From assembly GCA_041498295.1 (NCBI GenBank), contig JBGQIB010000002.1, positions 1 through 64,000 on the forward strand: a stretch of 64,000 nucleotides of DNA, in the 5' to 3' direction. The position numbers were made by a program, and so were the translations under genes. This stretch comes from VGRW01 sp041498295 (GTDB lineage: Bacteria; Myxococcota_A; UBA9160; SZUA-336). Shown piece by piece: positions 52,058 through 60,530 of this stretch. The number at the start of each line of letters is the position of its first letter. The stretch's first letter is position 1. The notes beneath the pieces were generated by a model. It worked only from the letters and a program-made list of their open reading frames with translations, made no database searches and had not been told where the DNA came from.

Positions 52058-53377
52058 ATGCCCGGCCCCACCGTCGCCGAACTCGACCGCGCCAGCTGGC
52101 TGCATCCGTTCAGCTCGCTCGCCGACCAGGCCACGCGCGATCCGCTCGTGATCACGGAAGCGCGCGGCACGCGTGTGCGCGATGCGTCGGGGCGCGAATA
52201 CCTCGACGCGATGGCGGGCCTGTGGTGCGTGAACGCCGGCTTCGGCCGGCACGAGATCGCGGAAGCGATGGCCGAGCAAGCGGGCCGGCTCCCGTACTAC
52301 CACGGATTCGCGGGCGCGGTGAACGAGCCCGCAGTGCGACTCGCCGCGAAGCTACTCGAGCTCGCGCCCGTGCCGATGGCGCGCGTGTTCTTCGCGAGCT
52401 CCGGCTCGGAGGCGAACGACACGCAGATCAAGCTGATCTGGCACTACAACAACCTGCGCGGGAAGCCAGCGAAGAAGAAGCTGCTCGCGCGGCGGCGGGG
52501 CTATCACGGCTCGACCGTGGCGGCCGCATCTCTCACGGGTCTCCCGTACGTGCACGCCGGTTTCGATCTTCCACTCGCCGGCTTCTCGCACGTGTCACCC
52601 GCCCATTGGCCGAGCGAGGCACTCCGCGGTGAGAGCGAGGCTGCGTACGCGGAGCGACTCGCGCGCGAGCTCGAAGAGACGATCCTGCGCGAGGGACCGG
52701 ATACCGTGGCCGGCTTCTTTGCCGAGCCAGTGATGGGCGCGGGGGGCGTGCTGGTCCCGCCGGCGACTTACTTCGCGAAGATCCAACCCGTGCTGCGGCG
52801 CCACGATGTGCTGCTGGTCGCCGACGAAGTGATCTGCGGCTTCGGCCGGACCGGGCGCTGGTTCGGCTCGCAGCGCTTCGGCATCGCGCCGGATCTGGTC
52901 ACGGTCGCGAAGGGACTCACCAGCGGCTACGCGCCGCTGTCTGCCTGTCTCGTCTCGGAACCGATCGTCGAGGTGTTGCGCGCGGCGTCGCGCGACGTCG
53001 GCGCGTTCAATCACGGCTACACGTACTCGGGTCACCCGGTCGCGGCCGCCGCGGCGCTCGCGAACCTCGCGATCTTCGAGCGCGAGCGGCTCGTCGAGCG
53101 CGCGGATCGCATCGGCGCGCTGCTGCAGCGGCGGCTCCGCGAGACCTGCGCCGCGCACCCGAAGGTTCGCGACGTGCGCGGCGTCGGCATGATCGCGGCA
53201 GTCGAGCCGCGCGATCCCGACGACGCGAAGCGCTTGCAGGCGCTGCTCTTCGCCGACGGCGTGCTCACGCGCGCGGTCGGCGGAGCCGTGGCGATGTCGC
53301 CGCCGCTGATCCTCGACGAGGCCGAGGTCGACGAGCTCGTCGGCGCGCTGCAGCGCGCGCTCGAGAAGCTGGCCTAG
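52058..53377 (+). CDS. Class III (omega) aminotransferase
   Basis: A 439-residue PLP aminotransferase. The PLP Lys is in VTVAKGLTSGYAPLSA, preceded by the Asp of LLVADEVICGFGRTG; ASSGSEANDTQIKLIWHYN and GYHGSTVAAASLTG form the phosphate pocket. The N-terminal WLHPFSSLADQ motif belongs to the omega-amino acid:pyruvate group (beta-alanine, taurine, polyamine or amine substrates). Start at ATG 52058, or GTG 52055 one codon earlier. The questin-oxidase-like gene starts 8 bases downstream. Confidence 0.9.
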   Translation: MPGPTVAELDRASWLHPFSSLADQATRDPLVITEARGTRVRDASGREYLDAMAGLWCVNAGFGRHEIAEAMAEQAGRLPYYHGFAGAVNEPAVRLAAKLLELAPVPMARVFFASSGSEANDTQIKLIWHYNNLRGKPAKKKLLARRRGYHGSTVAAASLTGLPYVHAGFDLPLAGFSHVSPAHWPSEALRGESEAAYAERLARELEETILREGPDTVAGFFAEPVMGAGGVLVPPATYFAKIQPVLRRHDVLLVADEVICGFGRTGRWFGSQRFGIAPDLVTVAKGLTSGYAPLSACLVSEPIVEVLRAASRDVGAFNHGYTYSGHPVAAAAALANLAIFERERLVERADRIGALLQRRLRETCAAHPKVRDVRGVGMIAAVEPRDPDDAKRLQALLFADGVLTRAVGGAVAMSPPLILDEAEVDELVGALQRALEKLA

Positions 53378-53385
53378 CGCGCGCC

Positions 53386-54543
53386 ATGAAGCCCGCATAC
53401 GAGTCACTCGACGAGGTCCTCGAAACGCTCGCGCCCTTCGGCCCCGACCTGCGCAACGGGAACACGAGTCACGCGCCCATGGCGGTCGAGGCGCTGTGCG
53501 CGCTCGGCCGAGACGATGCCGTGGTCCCCTGGCTCGATCGCTACCGCGCGGAGCTGTTGCCAATGCCGGCGCGGCGCGAGCGGATCAGCGCCGAGAACTG
53601 GCGCGGCGCGCTCGCGCGCCCCGAGCGCGCCGGTGACTGGAGCGCGTTCTTCGCGGAGGAGCTACTCGGCGCGGCCTGGCGCGAGGTGCTCGACCGCTGG
53701 ATCGGCCGGCTCGCTCCCGCCCTCTGCGCTTCGGCCACGCACGGCGTGATTCGCGTGGGTCACGCGGTGCGCGCGCTCGCGCTCGCGGAGTCATCCGCGC
53801 GCCTCCGCGAGCTCGCCGACGCGCTCGCGTCTTGGGCGTTCGCCTATCAGGAGCTGCCGACGGCGGCGCGCTCGGACGGCGGCACCCAGTCTGATGGACG
53901 GGCGCTGGCTGCGCGGTCCGATGAACGCGCGCTGGCTGCGCGGTCCGATGAACGCGCGCTGGCTGCGCGGTCCGATGAACGCGCGCTGGCTGCGCGCTTA
54001 GCCATTCATCAGGTGCCGATCGTCCCGAAGGAGCGGCGGCGCTTCTCGGGCACGATCGTATCGTCGCTCGAAGCGCTCGACCAATTCCCCGAGTTCGCAC
54101 CCGCGATCGACTTGCTCGAGATCGGCGCCGATCCCGCCGCGCAGCTCGCCGAGCTGACCCAAGTATTCGCGCGCGTCTACGTCGCGAACGCGCACGACAC
54201 ACTGACCTCGATCGTCTTCATCCACGGCATCACGAGCGCGACGGCTCTGGGTCACCTGCTCCCGCACCTCTCGCCCTCGAATCAGCGCGCCGGAATGCGC
54301 TTCGCGTGGCAGGCCGGCGCCGCGTTGTACGCGGCGTTCGGCACCCTCCCCGAACCCGCGCGCGAGGTCGAGCCTCCGCGCGATTCACCCGCCACGCTCG
54401 TGGAGCGCGCCGTCGCGCACGGCGACGAGCACGCGATCAAGCTCGCCGAGGCCTGTCTCGCGCGGAACGCGATCCGGCCCGATCCGGCCTATCTCGCCGC
54501 GATCGAGAGCGCGCTGCAGCTCCTGCCGCCCGCCCACCACTGA
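53386..54543 (+). CDS. Questin-oxidase-like protein (DUF4243) with an internal tandem repeat
   Basis: A 385-residue protein. The start (GNTSHAPMAVEALCALGRDDAVVPWLDRYR) and the later FIHGITSATALGHLLPHL match the questin oxidase-like family, which in fungi carries out a Baeyer-Villiger step on anthraquinones; bacterial members are unassigned. Between the conserved halves is a 27-base tandem repeat encoding ALAARSDER (three full units and a part, 53902-53997), plainly inserted sequence, since the two flanking conserved parts otherwise connect. It lies 8 bases behind the aminotransferase, so an amine or quinone pathway is possible. Confidence 0.72.
   Translation: MKPAYESLDEVLETLAPFGPDLRNGNTSHAPMAVEALCALGRDDAVVPWLDRYRAELLPMPARRERISAENWRGALARPERAGDWSAFFAEELLGAAWREVLDRWIGRLAPALCASATHGVIRVGHAVRALALAESSARLRELADALASWAFAYQELPTAARSDGGTQSDGRALAARSDERALAARSDERALAARSDERALAARLAIHQVPIVPKERRRFSGTIVSSLEALDQFPEFAPAIDLLEIGADPAAQLAELTQVFARVYVANAHDTLTSIVFIHGITSATALGHLLPHLSPSNQRAGMRFAWQAGAALYAAFGTLPEPAREVEPPRDSPATLVERAVAHGDEHAIKLAEACLARNAIRPDPAYLAAIESALQLLPPAHH
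53902..53997 (+). repeat. In-frame 27-bp tandem repeat (3.5 units)
   Basis: Unit GCGCTGGCTGCGCGGTCCGATGAACGC, split here as GCGCTGGCTGCGCGG and TCCGATGAACGC; three exact units then a partial fourth. In-frame, so length changes keep the protein open. Confidence 0.9.
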
Positions 54544-54567
54544 CTCGTTCGGTGATACAATCGGCCG

Positions 54568-55753
54568 GTGAGACTGCCTTCCCTGGTTGCGATCGGCCTC
54601 CTCTCACTCGCGGGCTTTGCGCGGGCCCAGGGCACCGAGCCGAGCGCGCCGACCTGCGCGGTGGCGCGCGACCCGCAGTGGATCTCGCCCGCGGGCGTCC
54701 TGCACGTGCTCGATGGTGCAGGGTCGGCCATACCGCGCCGGAGTCTCTCCACGGGAGCGGCCATTGCTCCCCTCGCGATCGGCCGCGGCGCACTGGCCTT
54801 CGCGTACTTCCCGGCGCGCGACGCGCTTGTGATCGAGCACTCGGATCCGCCGCGCCTGAGCCTGCGGCCGCTCTCGCCGCGCGCACCTGAGCAGCCCTTC
54901 GCTGCGCTCTAGGGTGCGCCCTGCGGGCTGGCCGCGACCAACGAATATGTCATCGCCTGCGTCGATCACAATCACTATGTCGTCTTCAACTCGACGGGAA
55001 GTCTAGTCAGCGAGGCCGACGTCGGGGGCGTGTCGGCGACGACTCACAGCTGGGACGGCATGGCGTGGGACGGTGAGACACGCACGCTGTACGCAACGCG
55101 AACCCAGGGGACGTTTCTCGGCGCGATCGCCCTGCCCGTCACACCCCAACGAGTCGGTCGACAGTGACTCCGACCGCGTCTGCGACGAGAGCGACGCATT
55201 CCCGTTCGATCCCCTCGAGAAGAGCGACACCGACGGCGACCAGATCGGCGACGTCGGCGACGCGTTCCCCGCCGACGCGTCGCAATCGATCCAGCCATTC
55301 GGCCAACCGATCGGGACAATCGCCATCGCGGTCACGCGACGCGCCAGACTCTCTGGGTTCGCGCCCGGCGCGGTCGCTTCTTCGCAGTTCCTGACGCTCT
55401 TCGACGACGACCGCTTCAAGATGTGCGCCGTTCCGAACTGCGTCACCGGAACCTTCGCATTCGCACGCGGGAACAAGCTCGCGCTCCACCTCGACATCGC
55501 GTCGCTCAGTCAGCTCGAACGCGAGTTTTCGGCCGAGGCCGCGGAGATCGTCGCGAACGACGACGCAGATCCGCCCTCGCCCGCGCTGACCTTCTACCCG
55601 AAGTCCGTCTCCTTCGACGGAGTCGCGAAGCTGACGAAGAAGGGGGGCACTCTGGCCCTGCGCGTCCGCTTCGGATTCAAGCGCGCCACGCGCGGAGCGC
55701 GCGGCTCATTGGGTGCCTTCGTGTACCGCGCGAAGGGCACACCGGCGCAGTGA
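54568..55753 (+). pseudogene. Broken secreted protein with thrombospondin type 3-like calcium repeats
   Basis: A GTG-started gene with signal peptide (LPSLVAIGLLSLAGFARAQG) reads for 114 codons to a TAG at 54910-54912, then continues in the same frame with sensible protein (VDHNHYVVFNSTGSLV, THSWDGMAWDGETRTLYATRTQG) to about 55145, where it must shift one base to enter DSDSDRVCDESDAFPFDP, a TSP3 calcium-binding repeat, followed by DTDGDQIGDVGDAFP. The last 130 residues are a beta-rich domain ending KGTPAQ. So at least one nonsense codon and one frameshift. The original protein was probably cell-surface or secreted. Not next to any recognisable partner. Confidence 0.8.
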
Positions 55754-55800
55754 GCGCCCTTCCCCGTTCGGGGACCGAATCGGCGCGCGAGCAGCCCGAC

Positions 55801-56565
55801 TTACTCGACGAGCGCGAAGGCCGCCATGACGGCGATGCCGGCCACGATGAGGCTGGCTTGAGCGAGCAACCCCCGTAGAGTCCGGTCGTGCTGTAGCTCG
55901 GGGATGAGGTCGGCGGCGGCAATGTAGACGAATCCGCCGGCGGTCACCGGAACGAGGATTTCGCCGACGATGGGCCCCGCCGCCGCTCCGACCAGAAGCG
56001 TCAAAACGGCTCCGAGGATGGCGACGCTCGCCGACGCGAGGTTCAGCACCACGGCTTCGCGCACGGAAAGCCCGCTGTGAATGAGCACTCCGAAGTCGCC
56101 GAGTTCCTGCGGGATCTCGTGCAAGACCACCGCGATCGTCGTGGAGAAGCCGAGCTCCGGCGACACCAGGTAGCTCGCAGCGATGAGCGCGCCGTCGATG
56201 AAGTTGTGAACGGCGTCGCCGAAGAGGTTGATGGCCGCGAGTTCCGGCCGGCGATTCTCCTCGGGATGGTAGTAGTCGTGCAACGGGCCGTGTCGATGTC
56301 GCAGGAGTTTCTCCACCACGAAGAACGTCACCATGCCGCCGAGAACGAGGAGAGGAGGCTCGAGGCGCGGCGCGCCAGTCACAGCGAGTGCCTCCGGAAT
56401 GAGATGAATGAACGCGTCGCCGAGCAAGGTCCCCACGGCGAGGCTCACGAGAAGCTCGGCCACCCGTCTCATGCGCGCCGGGCTCGCGGACACGGTCGTG
56501 AGGCCCACGAGCGATACCAGACTGACTCCCACGACGCTGAGCATGCTGAGAATCCAGGTCGTCAT
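55801..56565 (-). CDS. ZIP-family metal ion transporter
   Basis: A 254-residue inner-membrane protein with about eight hydrophobic segments. The intramembrane metal site is clear: INLFGDAVHNFIDGALIAASY (H, N, D) and VVLHEIPQELGDFGVLIHSG (HE and the second His), as in ZIP proteins that import Zn2+, Fe2+ or Mn2+. A His-rich loop (LLRHRHGPLHDYYHPEE) lies between segments 3 and 4. The gene is followed, with the same orientation upstream of it, by the bacterioferritin gene; iron is therefore a possible substrate. ATG start. Confidence 0.9.
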   Translation of the reverse strand: MTTWILSMLSVVGVSLVSLVGLTTVSASPARMRRVAELLVSLAVGTLLGDAFIHLIPEALAVTGAPRLEPPLLVLGGMVTFFVVEKLLRHRHGPLHDYYHPEENRRPELAAINLFGDAVHNFIDGALIAASYLVSPELGFSTTIAVVLHEIPQELGDFGVLIHSGLSVREAVVLNLASASVAILGAVLTLLVGAAAGPIVGEILVPVTAGGFVYIAAADLIPELQHDRTLRGLLAQASLIVAGIAVMAAFALVE

Positions 56566-56684
56566 CTAACTCGGTCCACCACCCCAGTCGGCAGTCGACG
56601 GGCCCCGTAGCTCGCGGCTTCGCGCGGAGGCTTCGCGCGGAGTCGCGAACGGTTCAGGATCGCGGGAGAGGCTCGGAGGCGGCG

Positions 56685-57155
56685 CTACTCTTTCATCTGC
56701 TCCGCGAGATAGCGCTCGGCGCCGATCGTCTCGATGATGCCGAGCTGCGCCTCGTGCCAGTCGACGGACTCCTCTTCGCCCTTCAGGAGGTGCTCGAGGA
56801 TCTCGCGCGTGCCGGCGTCGTTCTTGGTGCCCGCGAGCGCGATCGCCTCGTTGTACCGCTTGACCGCGTCGAGCTCCATCGCGAGGTCGAGCTTGAACTG
56901 CTCGACCACGCTCTCGCCGAGGCGCACGGGCATGTAGCGCTGCATGTTCGGCAAGCCGTCGAGGAAGAGGATGCGCTCGATGACTTTGTCGGCGTGCTTC
57001 ATCTCGTCGATGGATTCGTCGTAGTTGTGCTTGTAGAGGCGCTTGAAGCCCCAGTTCTGGCACATCTTGGCGTGGACGTAGTACTGGTTGATGCCGGTCA
57101 GCTCCGCCGTCAGGATGCCGTTCAGGGCCTCGATCACTTGAGCATCGCCGCGCAT
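56685..57155 (-). CDS. bfr: Bacterioferritin
   Basis: A 156-residue Bfr. The start is fixed by GGAGGAGG in front of MRGDAQVIEALNGILTAELTGINQYYVHAKM, the family N terminus. The ferroxidase ligands are seen as Glu of LTAELT, Glu/His of YDESIDEMKHADKVIERI, and Glu/His of EESVDWHEAQLGII; the Met of DEMKH is the haem-binding Met. It stores iron in a 24-subunit shell. The frame extends 21 codons upstream of 57155, but those overlap the divergent NUDIX gene. It shares strand and position with the ZIP transporter, so both may serve metal homeostasis. Confidence 0.92.
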   Translation of the reverse strand: MRGDAQVIEALNGILTAELTGINQYYVHAKMCQNWGFKRLYKHNYDESIDEMKHADKVIERILFLDGLPNMQRYMPVRLGESVVEQFKLDLAMELDAVKRYNEAIALAGTKNDAGTREILEHLLKGEEESVDWHEAQLGIIETIGAERYLAEQMKE

Positions 57156-57201
57156 CTCGCCTCCTCCGCGCCCGCGGGGACGCGCGGCCATCATCTCGGA
57201 G

Positions 57202-57777
57202 GTGCACGTGCGCCGCAAGCCGCTTCTCGCACAACTCGAGAGCTATCTCGCGCGGCACCCGGACGAGCGCCTCGCGCTCGACCACGTGCGCCAGTTCGTG
57301 CGCGCGAACTCGGACTGCTTCGAGCGCAGCTGCCCCGACGGTCACGTCACCGGCTCGGCGTGGATCCTCTCGCACGACCGCTCGCAGTTCCTGCTGACCC
57401 ATCACAAGAAGCTCGGGCGCTGGCTGCAGCTGGGCGGGCACGCGGATGGGAACCCGGATCCGGCAGACGTGGCGCTGCGCGAGGCGCGCGAGGAGTCGGG
57501 GATGACGGACTTCGAGCTCGCCGTGCTCGGCCCCGAGCGCCTGCCCTTCGACGTCGACGTACACGTGATTCCTGCGACGGACGGCGAGCCCGCGCACCTG
57601 CACTACGACGTGCGCTACCTGCTCGTCGCCGCCCCGGGTCAAGAGCTGTGCATCTCGAGTGAGTCGTACGATCTGCGCTGGTTCCCGTGCGCGCGGGCGC
57701 TCGACGTGCTCGACGAGGAGAGTCAGTGGCGCATGGCGCGCAAGGCGAGCATCTGGCTGCGCGGCGGCGCTAGCTGA
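57202..57777 (+). CDS. NUDIX hydrolase
   Basis: A 191-residue NUDIX-fold protein. The NUDIX box is GGHADGNPDPADVALREAREESG; the REAREESG half is perfect, while the first Glu (GX5E) is replaced by Asp/Asn as in a known GGHaDG subfamily. It would hydrolyse a nucleoside diphosphate derivative. GTG start; a second GTG two codons on is equally possible. It is divergent from bfr (46 bases apart) and overlaps by 8 bases the end of the convergent decarboxylase-like gene. The substrate cannot be told from sequence. Confidence 0.87.
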   Translation: MHVRRKPLLAQLESYLARHPDERLALDHVRQFVRANSDCFERSCPDGHVTGSAWILSHDRSQFLLTHHKKLGRWLQLGGHADGNPDPADVALREAREESGMTDFELAVLGPERLPFDVDVHVIPATDGEPAHLHYDVRYLLVAAPGQELCISSESYDLRWFPCARALDVLDEESQWRMARKASIWLRGGAS

Positions 57778-58507
57778 TGCGCTCCGTGCCAGCGGAAGCC
57801 GGCACGTCGGGACGGCACGCGAAGCGCAGGCGCGGCAGAGTCACGTCGCAGAGCGCGACAAATGCCGCGACCGGGTACGCGAGCGTCGCCCCGGGAATGC
57901 CGAAGGCGTCCGCGGCGAAGTGAATCAGTCTCGGCTCGGCGCGCTCCGCGCGCGTCACGTGAACTTCCGTGTCGACCTGCAGCAGACGCAGGCCCTTCGC
58001 CGTCTCGGCCGCGTGCATGCTCGAGAAGAACTGGACGTCACCCGGCGCGAGCGGCAGCGGACCGCGGGCGGTGACGTCGAGCGCGCTCGCGCCGTCGACG
58101 TCGACCCCGCCCTCGACCCGGTCGTAGAAGCGATCGAGCCGGATGCGCGCGCGCCGCGCGCCGAAGCCGAAGCGCTCGTTCAGCGCGGCGCGCGCGAGCT
58201 CACCGTCGGCGAAGCTCGCGACCAGGAGCTGCCGCGGGCGCACGCCGCTGCGACACGAGAGACGCAGCTGCGCGAGCGCGAAACGGCCGAGCGGACCGGC
58301 GTCGGCGCGCCACAGCGCGAGCACCGCGAGCACGGGCAGGGTCGGGTGCAGCGCCGGCGGGAAGAACGACTCGGGCGCGCCACCGCCGAGCTCGTAAGTC
58401 ACTTGTAGGAGCTCGACACCGGGAAGTGTCAGCGCCGGCGCATCGAAGCTCGCGAGCTTCCCCGCGCTGCGCGCGAGCGCGTCGAGGTCGCGCGTTCCCG
58501 CGAGCAC
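57770..58507 (-). CDS. Acetoacetate decarboxylase-like protein
   Basis: About 245 residues with the acetoacetate decarboxylase fold: GVELLQVTYELGGGAPESFFPPALHPTLP near the start, VRPRQLLVASFADGELARAAL, VTARGPLPLAPGDVQFFSSM and the end ATLAYPVAAFVALCDVTLPRLRF. The Schiff-base Lys of true decarboxylases is not where I expect it, so this may be one of the non-decarboxylating members. The GTG start (58505-58507) overlaps by one base the natural stop of the luciferase-like gene (TAGTG), so the two are translationally coupled. It overlaps the NUDIX gene at its 3' end. Confidence 0.75.
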   Translation of the reverse strand: MLAGTRDLDALARSAGKLASFDAPALTLPGVELLQVTYELGGGAPESFFPPALHPTLPVLAVLALWRADAGPLGRFALAQLRLSCRSGVRPRQLLVASFADGELARAALNERFGFGARRARIRLDRFYDRVEGGVDVDGASALDVTARGPLPLAPGDVQFFSSMHAAETAKGLRLLQVDTEVHVTRAERAEPRLIHFAADAFGIPGATLAYPVAAFVALCDVTLPRLRFACRPDVPASAGTERIS

Positions 58508-59595
58508 TACGGACCGCCCTGCTTGCGAAAGCGCGGCATCACCTCGCGCGCAAACAGGCGCAGGCTCGCGAGCACCTTCTCCTGTGGAATCACTTCCAGC
58601 GCGTTCTATAGGAAGTTCACGCCGTCGACGCCGATCGACTCCCACTCCTTGATCGCGCGCACGATGCGCTCGGGGTCGCCGATCGCCATGCCCTCGGGCA
58701 CGCCGCTCGCGTCGCCCGGGCTGCCTTCCCGACGCACGGGCGCGGGCGCCAGATTCGCGAGTGACCCGTAGGCGCGCGTCGGGTACGCCTCGCGCGTGAA
58801 CAGGAGCTGCGCGTTCTCCTGCCCGAAGAGCCCGAGCATGCCGAGCCCCGTACGCGCCGCCTCGTTCGCGTCTTCGTGGCAGTAGAGAAAGTTCAAGGTC
58901 GCGACCTGTGAGTTCAGCGCGCCGATCGGCGTGCAATTCGCGATGCGGCGCCGGTACTCGGCGGTGCGCCGCTCCTGCTCCTTGAAGCTCGCGGCCGCGA
59001 CGCCGAGACAGCCGATGCCGCGCTCGGCCGCGTCGAGCTCCGTGCCCGGCGAAGTCACCGTGACCCAGAGCGGCGGATGCGGCTGCTGCACCGGCTTGGG
59101 GAGGATCGCGCGCTCGGGCACCGAGAACGACGTGCCCTGCCACGAGAAGCGCTCCTGGGTCCACATTCTCGGCAGCGCGCGAATCGTCTCGTCCCAAGTC
59201 TGCTTCGTCGTGTCGGGGTCGATCTCGAAGCCGCCGAGCTCGCTCCACGTCGACGAGCGCGCGGTGCCGAGCTCGAGTCTCCCGCCGGAGAGGATGTCGA
59301 GCACGGCGGCCCGCTCGGCGATTCGAACCGGGTGATTCATCGCGGGCACGCAGACCACTGCGCCGTGCCCGACACGGATCTGTTTCGTCTGCATCGCGCA
59401 CGCGGTGAGAAACAGCTCGGGCGCGGAGCAGTGCGAGTACTCCTCGAGGAAGTGGTGCTCGACGGCCCAGACGGTGTCGAAGCCGAGCTCGTCGGCGAGG
59501 CGCACCTGCGCGAGTGCGTTCTCGTAGACCGCGCGCTCGACTCCCGGTGCGAACGGCCGCGGCACGGACAGCTCGTAGAAGATCCCGAAACGCAT
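58507..59595 (-). pseudogene. LLM-class flavin-dependent oxidoreductase split by one in-frame TAG
   Basis: A luciferase-like monooxygenase, start ATG 59595 (MRFGIFYELSVPRPF). The family phrases are VWAVEHHFLEEYSHCSAPELFL, RIRVGHG-type VGHGAVV, VRIAERAAVLDILSGGRLELG and GIGCLGVAAASF. The frame hits TAG at 58606-58608 after VNFL, then continues in the same frame with NALEVIPQEKVLASLRLF and AREVMPRF, exactly the family C terminus, up to a real TAG at 58507-58509 that overlaps the next gene's start. So only one codon is wrong. Either the gene is dead or shortened by 33 residues, or the TAG is misread or a sequence error. Confidence 0.85.
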
Positions 59596-59620
59596 CAAAG
59601 CAATCGTAGCAGGACGTGCC

Positions 59621-59657
59621 ATTACATGATTTGACCGTCAACGCCGATCGATGTAAT
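59621..59657. promoter_or_regulatory. Inverted repeat ATTACAT...ATGTAAT in a divergent promoter
   Basis: ATTACATGAT (59621-59630) and ATCGATGTAAT (59647-59657) are near-perfect inverted halves, centres about 30 bases apart, between the LLM gene and the PaaX-like gene. It is the AT-rich spot of the gap. A probable regulator-binding site. Confidence 0.5.
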
Positions 59658-59666
59658 ATCGCCACG

Positions 59667-60530
59667 ATGATCCCGAGCCCCAAGAGCGCGCTCCTCGACC
59701 TGCTGCAGACGACGCGCGGTCGTTCCCTGCCCGTGCGCGCCCTGCTCGAGGCCGGGGCGCTCTTCGGGCTGCAGGAAAACGGCATGCGCGTCGCGCTCGC
59801 GCGGCTGGTCGCGCGCGGCTTGGTCGAGCGCGATGGGCCTGGGCGATATCGACTCGCGGCAGGCGCGCAGCCGATCTAGCGGCGTGTCGGCGGCTGGACG
59901 AGCGCGGACCAACGCGCGGTTCGCTGGGATGGCGCTTGGATCGGCGTGCTCACACAGGGGCGCGCGAACGGCGACCGCGCGACACGCCGCGGTGACGCGC
60001 GCGCCCTCGCCTTCCTCGGCTTCGCGCGGCTCGCGCCGGGTCTCTGGATCCGCCCCGACAATTTGCGCGGCGGAGTCGAGGCCACGCGCGAGGCGCTGCA
60101 CGAGCTCGGGCTCGACCCACACGTTTCGGTGTTGCGCCTCTCGGAGCTCGACCCGAAGACCGAGATGCGCGCGCGCCGGCTCTGGGACGCGGACTCACTC
60201 GTCGCCGCGCAGCGCCAGGCGCGCGAAGCGCTCGAGCGCAGCGCGGCGAAGCTCGCGCGACTCTCGCCCAGCGCGGCGATGGTCGAGACGTTTCTGGTCG
60301 GCGGCCGGGCGATTCGCCAGATCGCCCTGGACCCGTGTCTGCCCGAAGCGATCGCGCCCGAGAAGGAGCGACGCGCGCTGCTCGCGGCCATGCGGGAGTA
60401 CGACCGCGCCGGGCGCGCCTGCTGGCGGGACTTCATGCGCGCGCACGACGCGCCACACCGCGCGGCGCCCGCGAACCTCGCGGGCTTGTCGGGCGAAGCG
60501 CGCGCCGCCGCAATGGGGAGTCTGTCATGA
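59667..60530 (+). pseudogene. PaaX-like regulator split by one in-frame TAG
   Basis: From ATG 59667: an N-terminal winged helix (SALLDLLQTTRGRSLPVRALLEAGALFG, then NGMRVALARLVARGLVERDGPGRYRL) typical of PaaX. TAG stands at 59877-59879, after GAQPI; the same frame then continues without break (RRVGGWTSADQRAVRWDGAWIG, then LAFLGFARLAPGLWIRPDNL) to 60530, which is the PaaX central and C-terminal part. One codon therefore splits an otherwise intact gene. The 3' end overlaps the desaturase ATG by 4 bases. PaaX-type proteins repress aromatic or fatty acid catabolic genes and sense CoA-esters. Confidence 0.8.

Noticed and set aside
55801..57155. ZIP transporter and bacterioferritin as a proven iron operon
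   Set aside because: They share strand but are about 120 bases apart and no Fur-box-like site was recognised.
54910..59879. TAG reassigned to a sense codon in this genome
   Set aside because: TAG is the natural end of about a third of the genes in the window, including the luciferase-like gene itself, so full reassignment does not fit; nonsense mutation or error is simpler.
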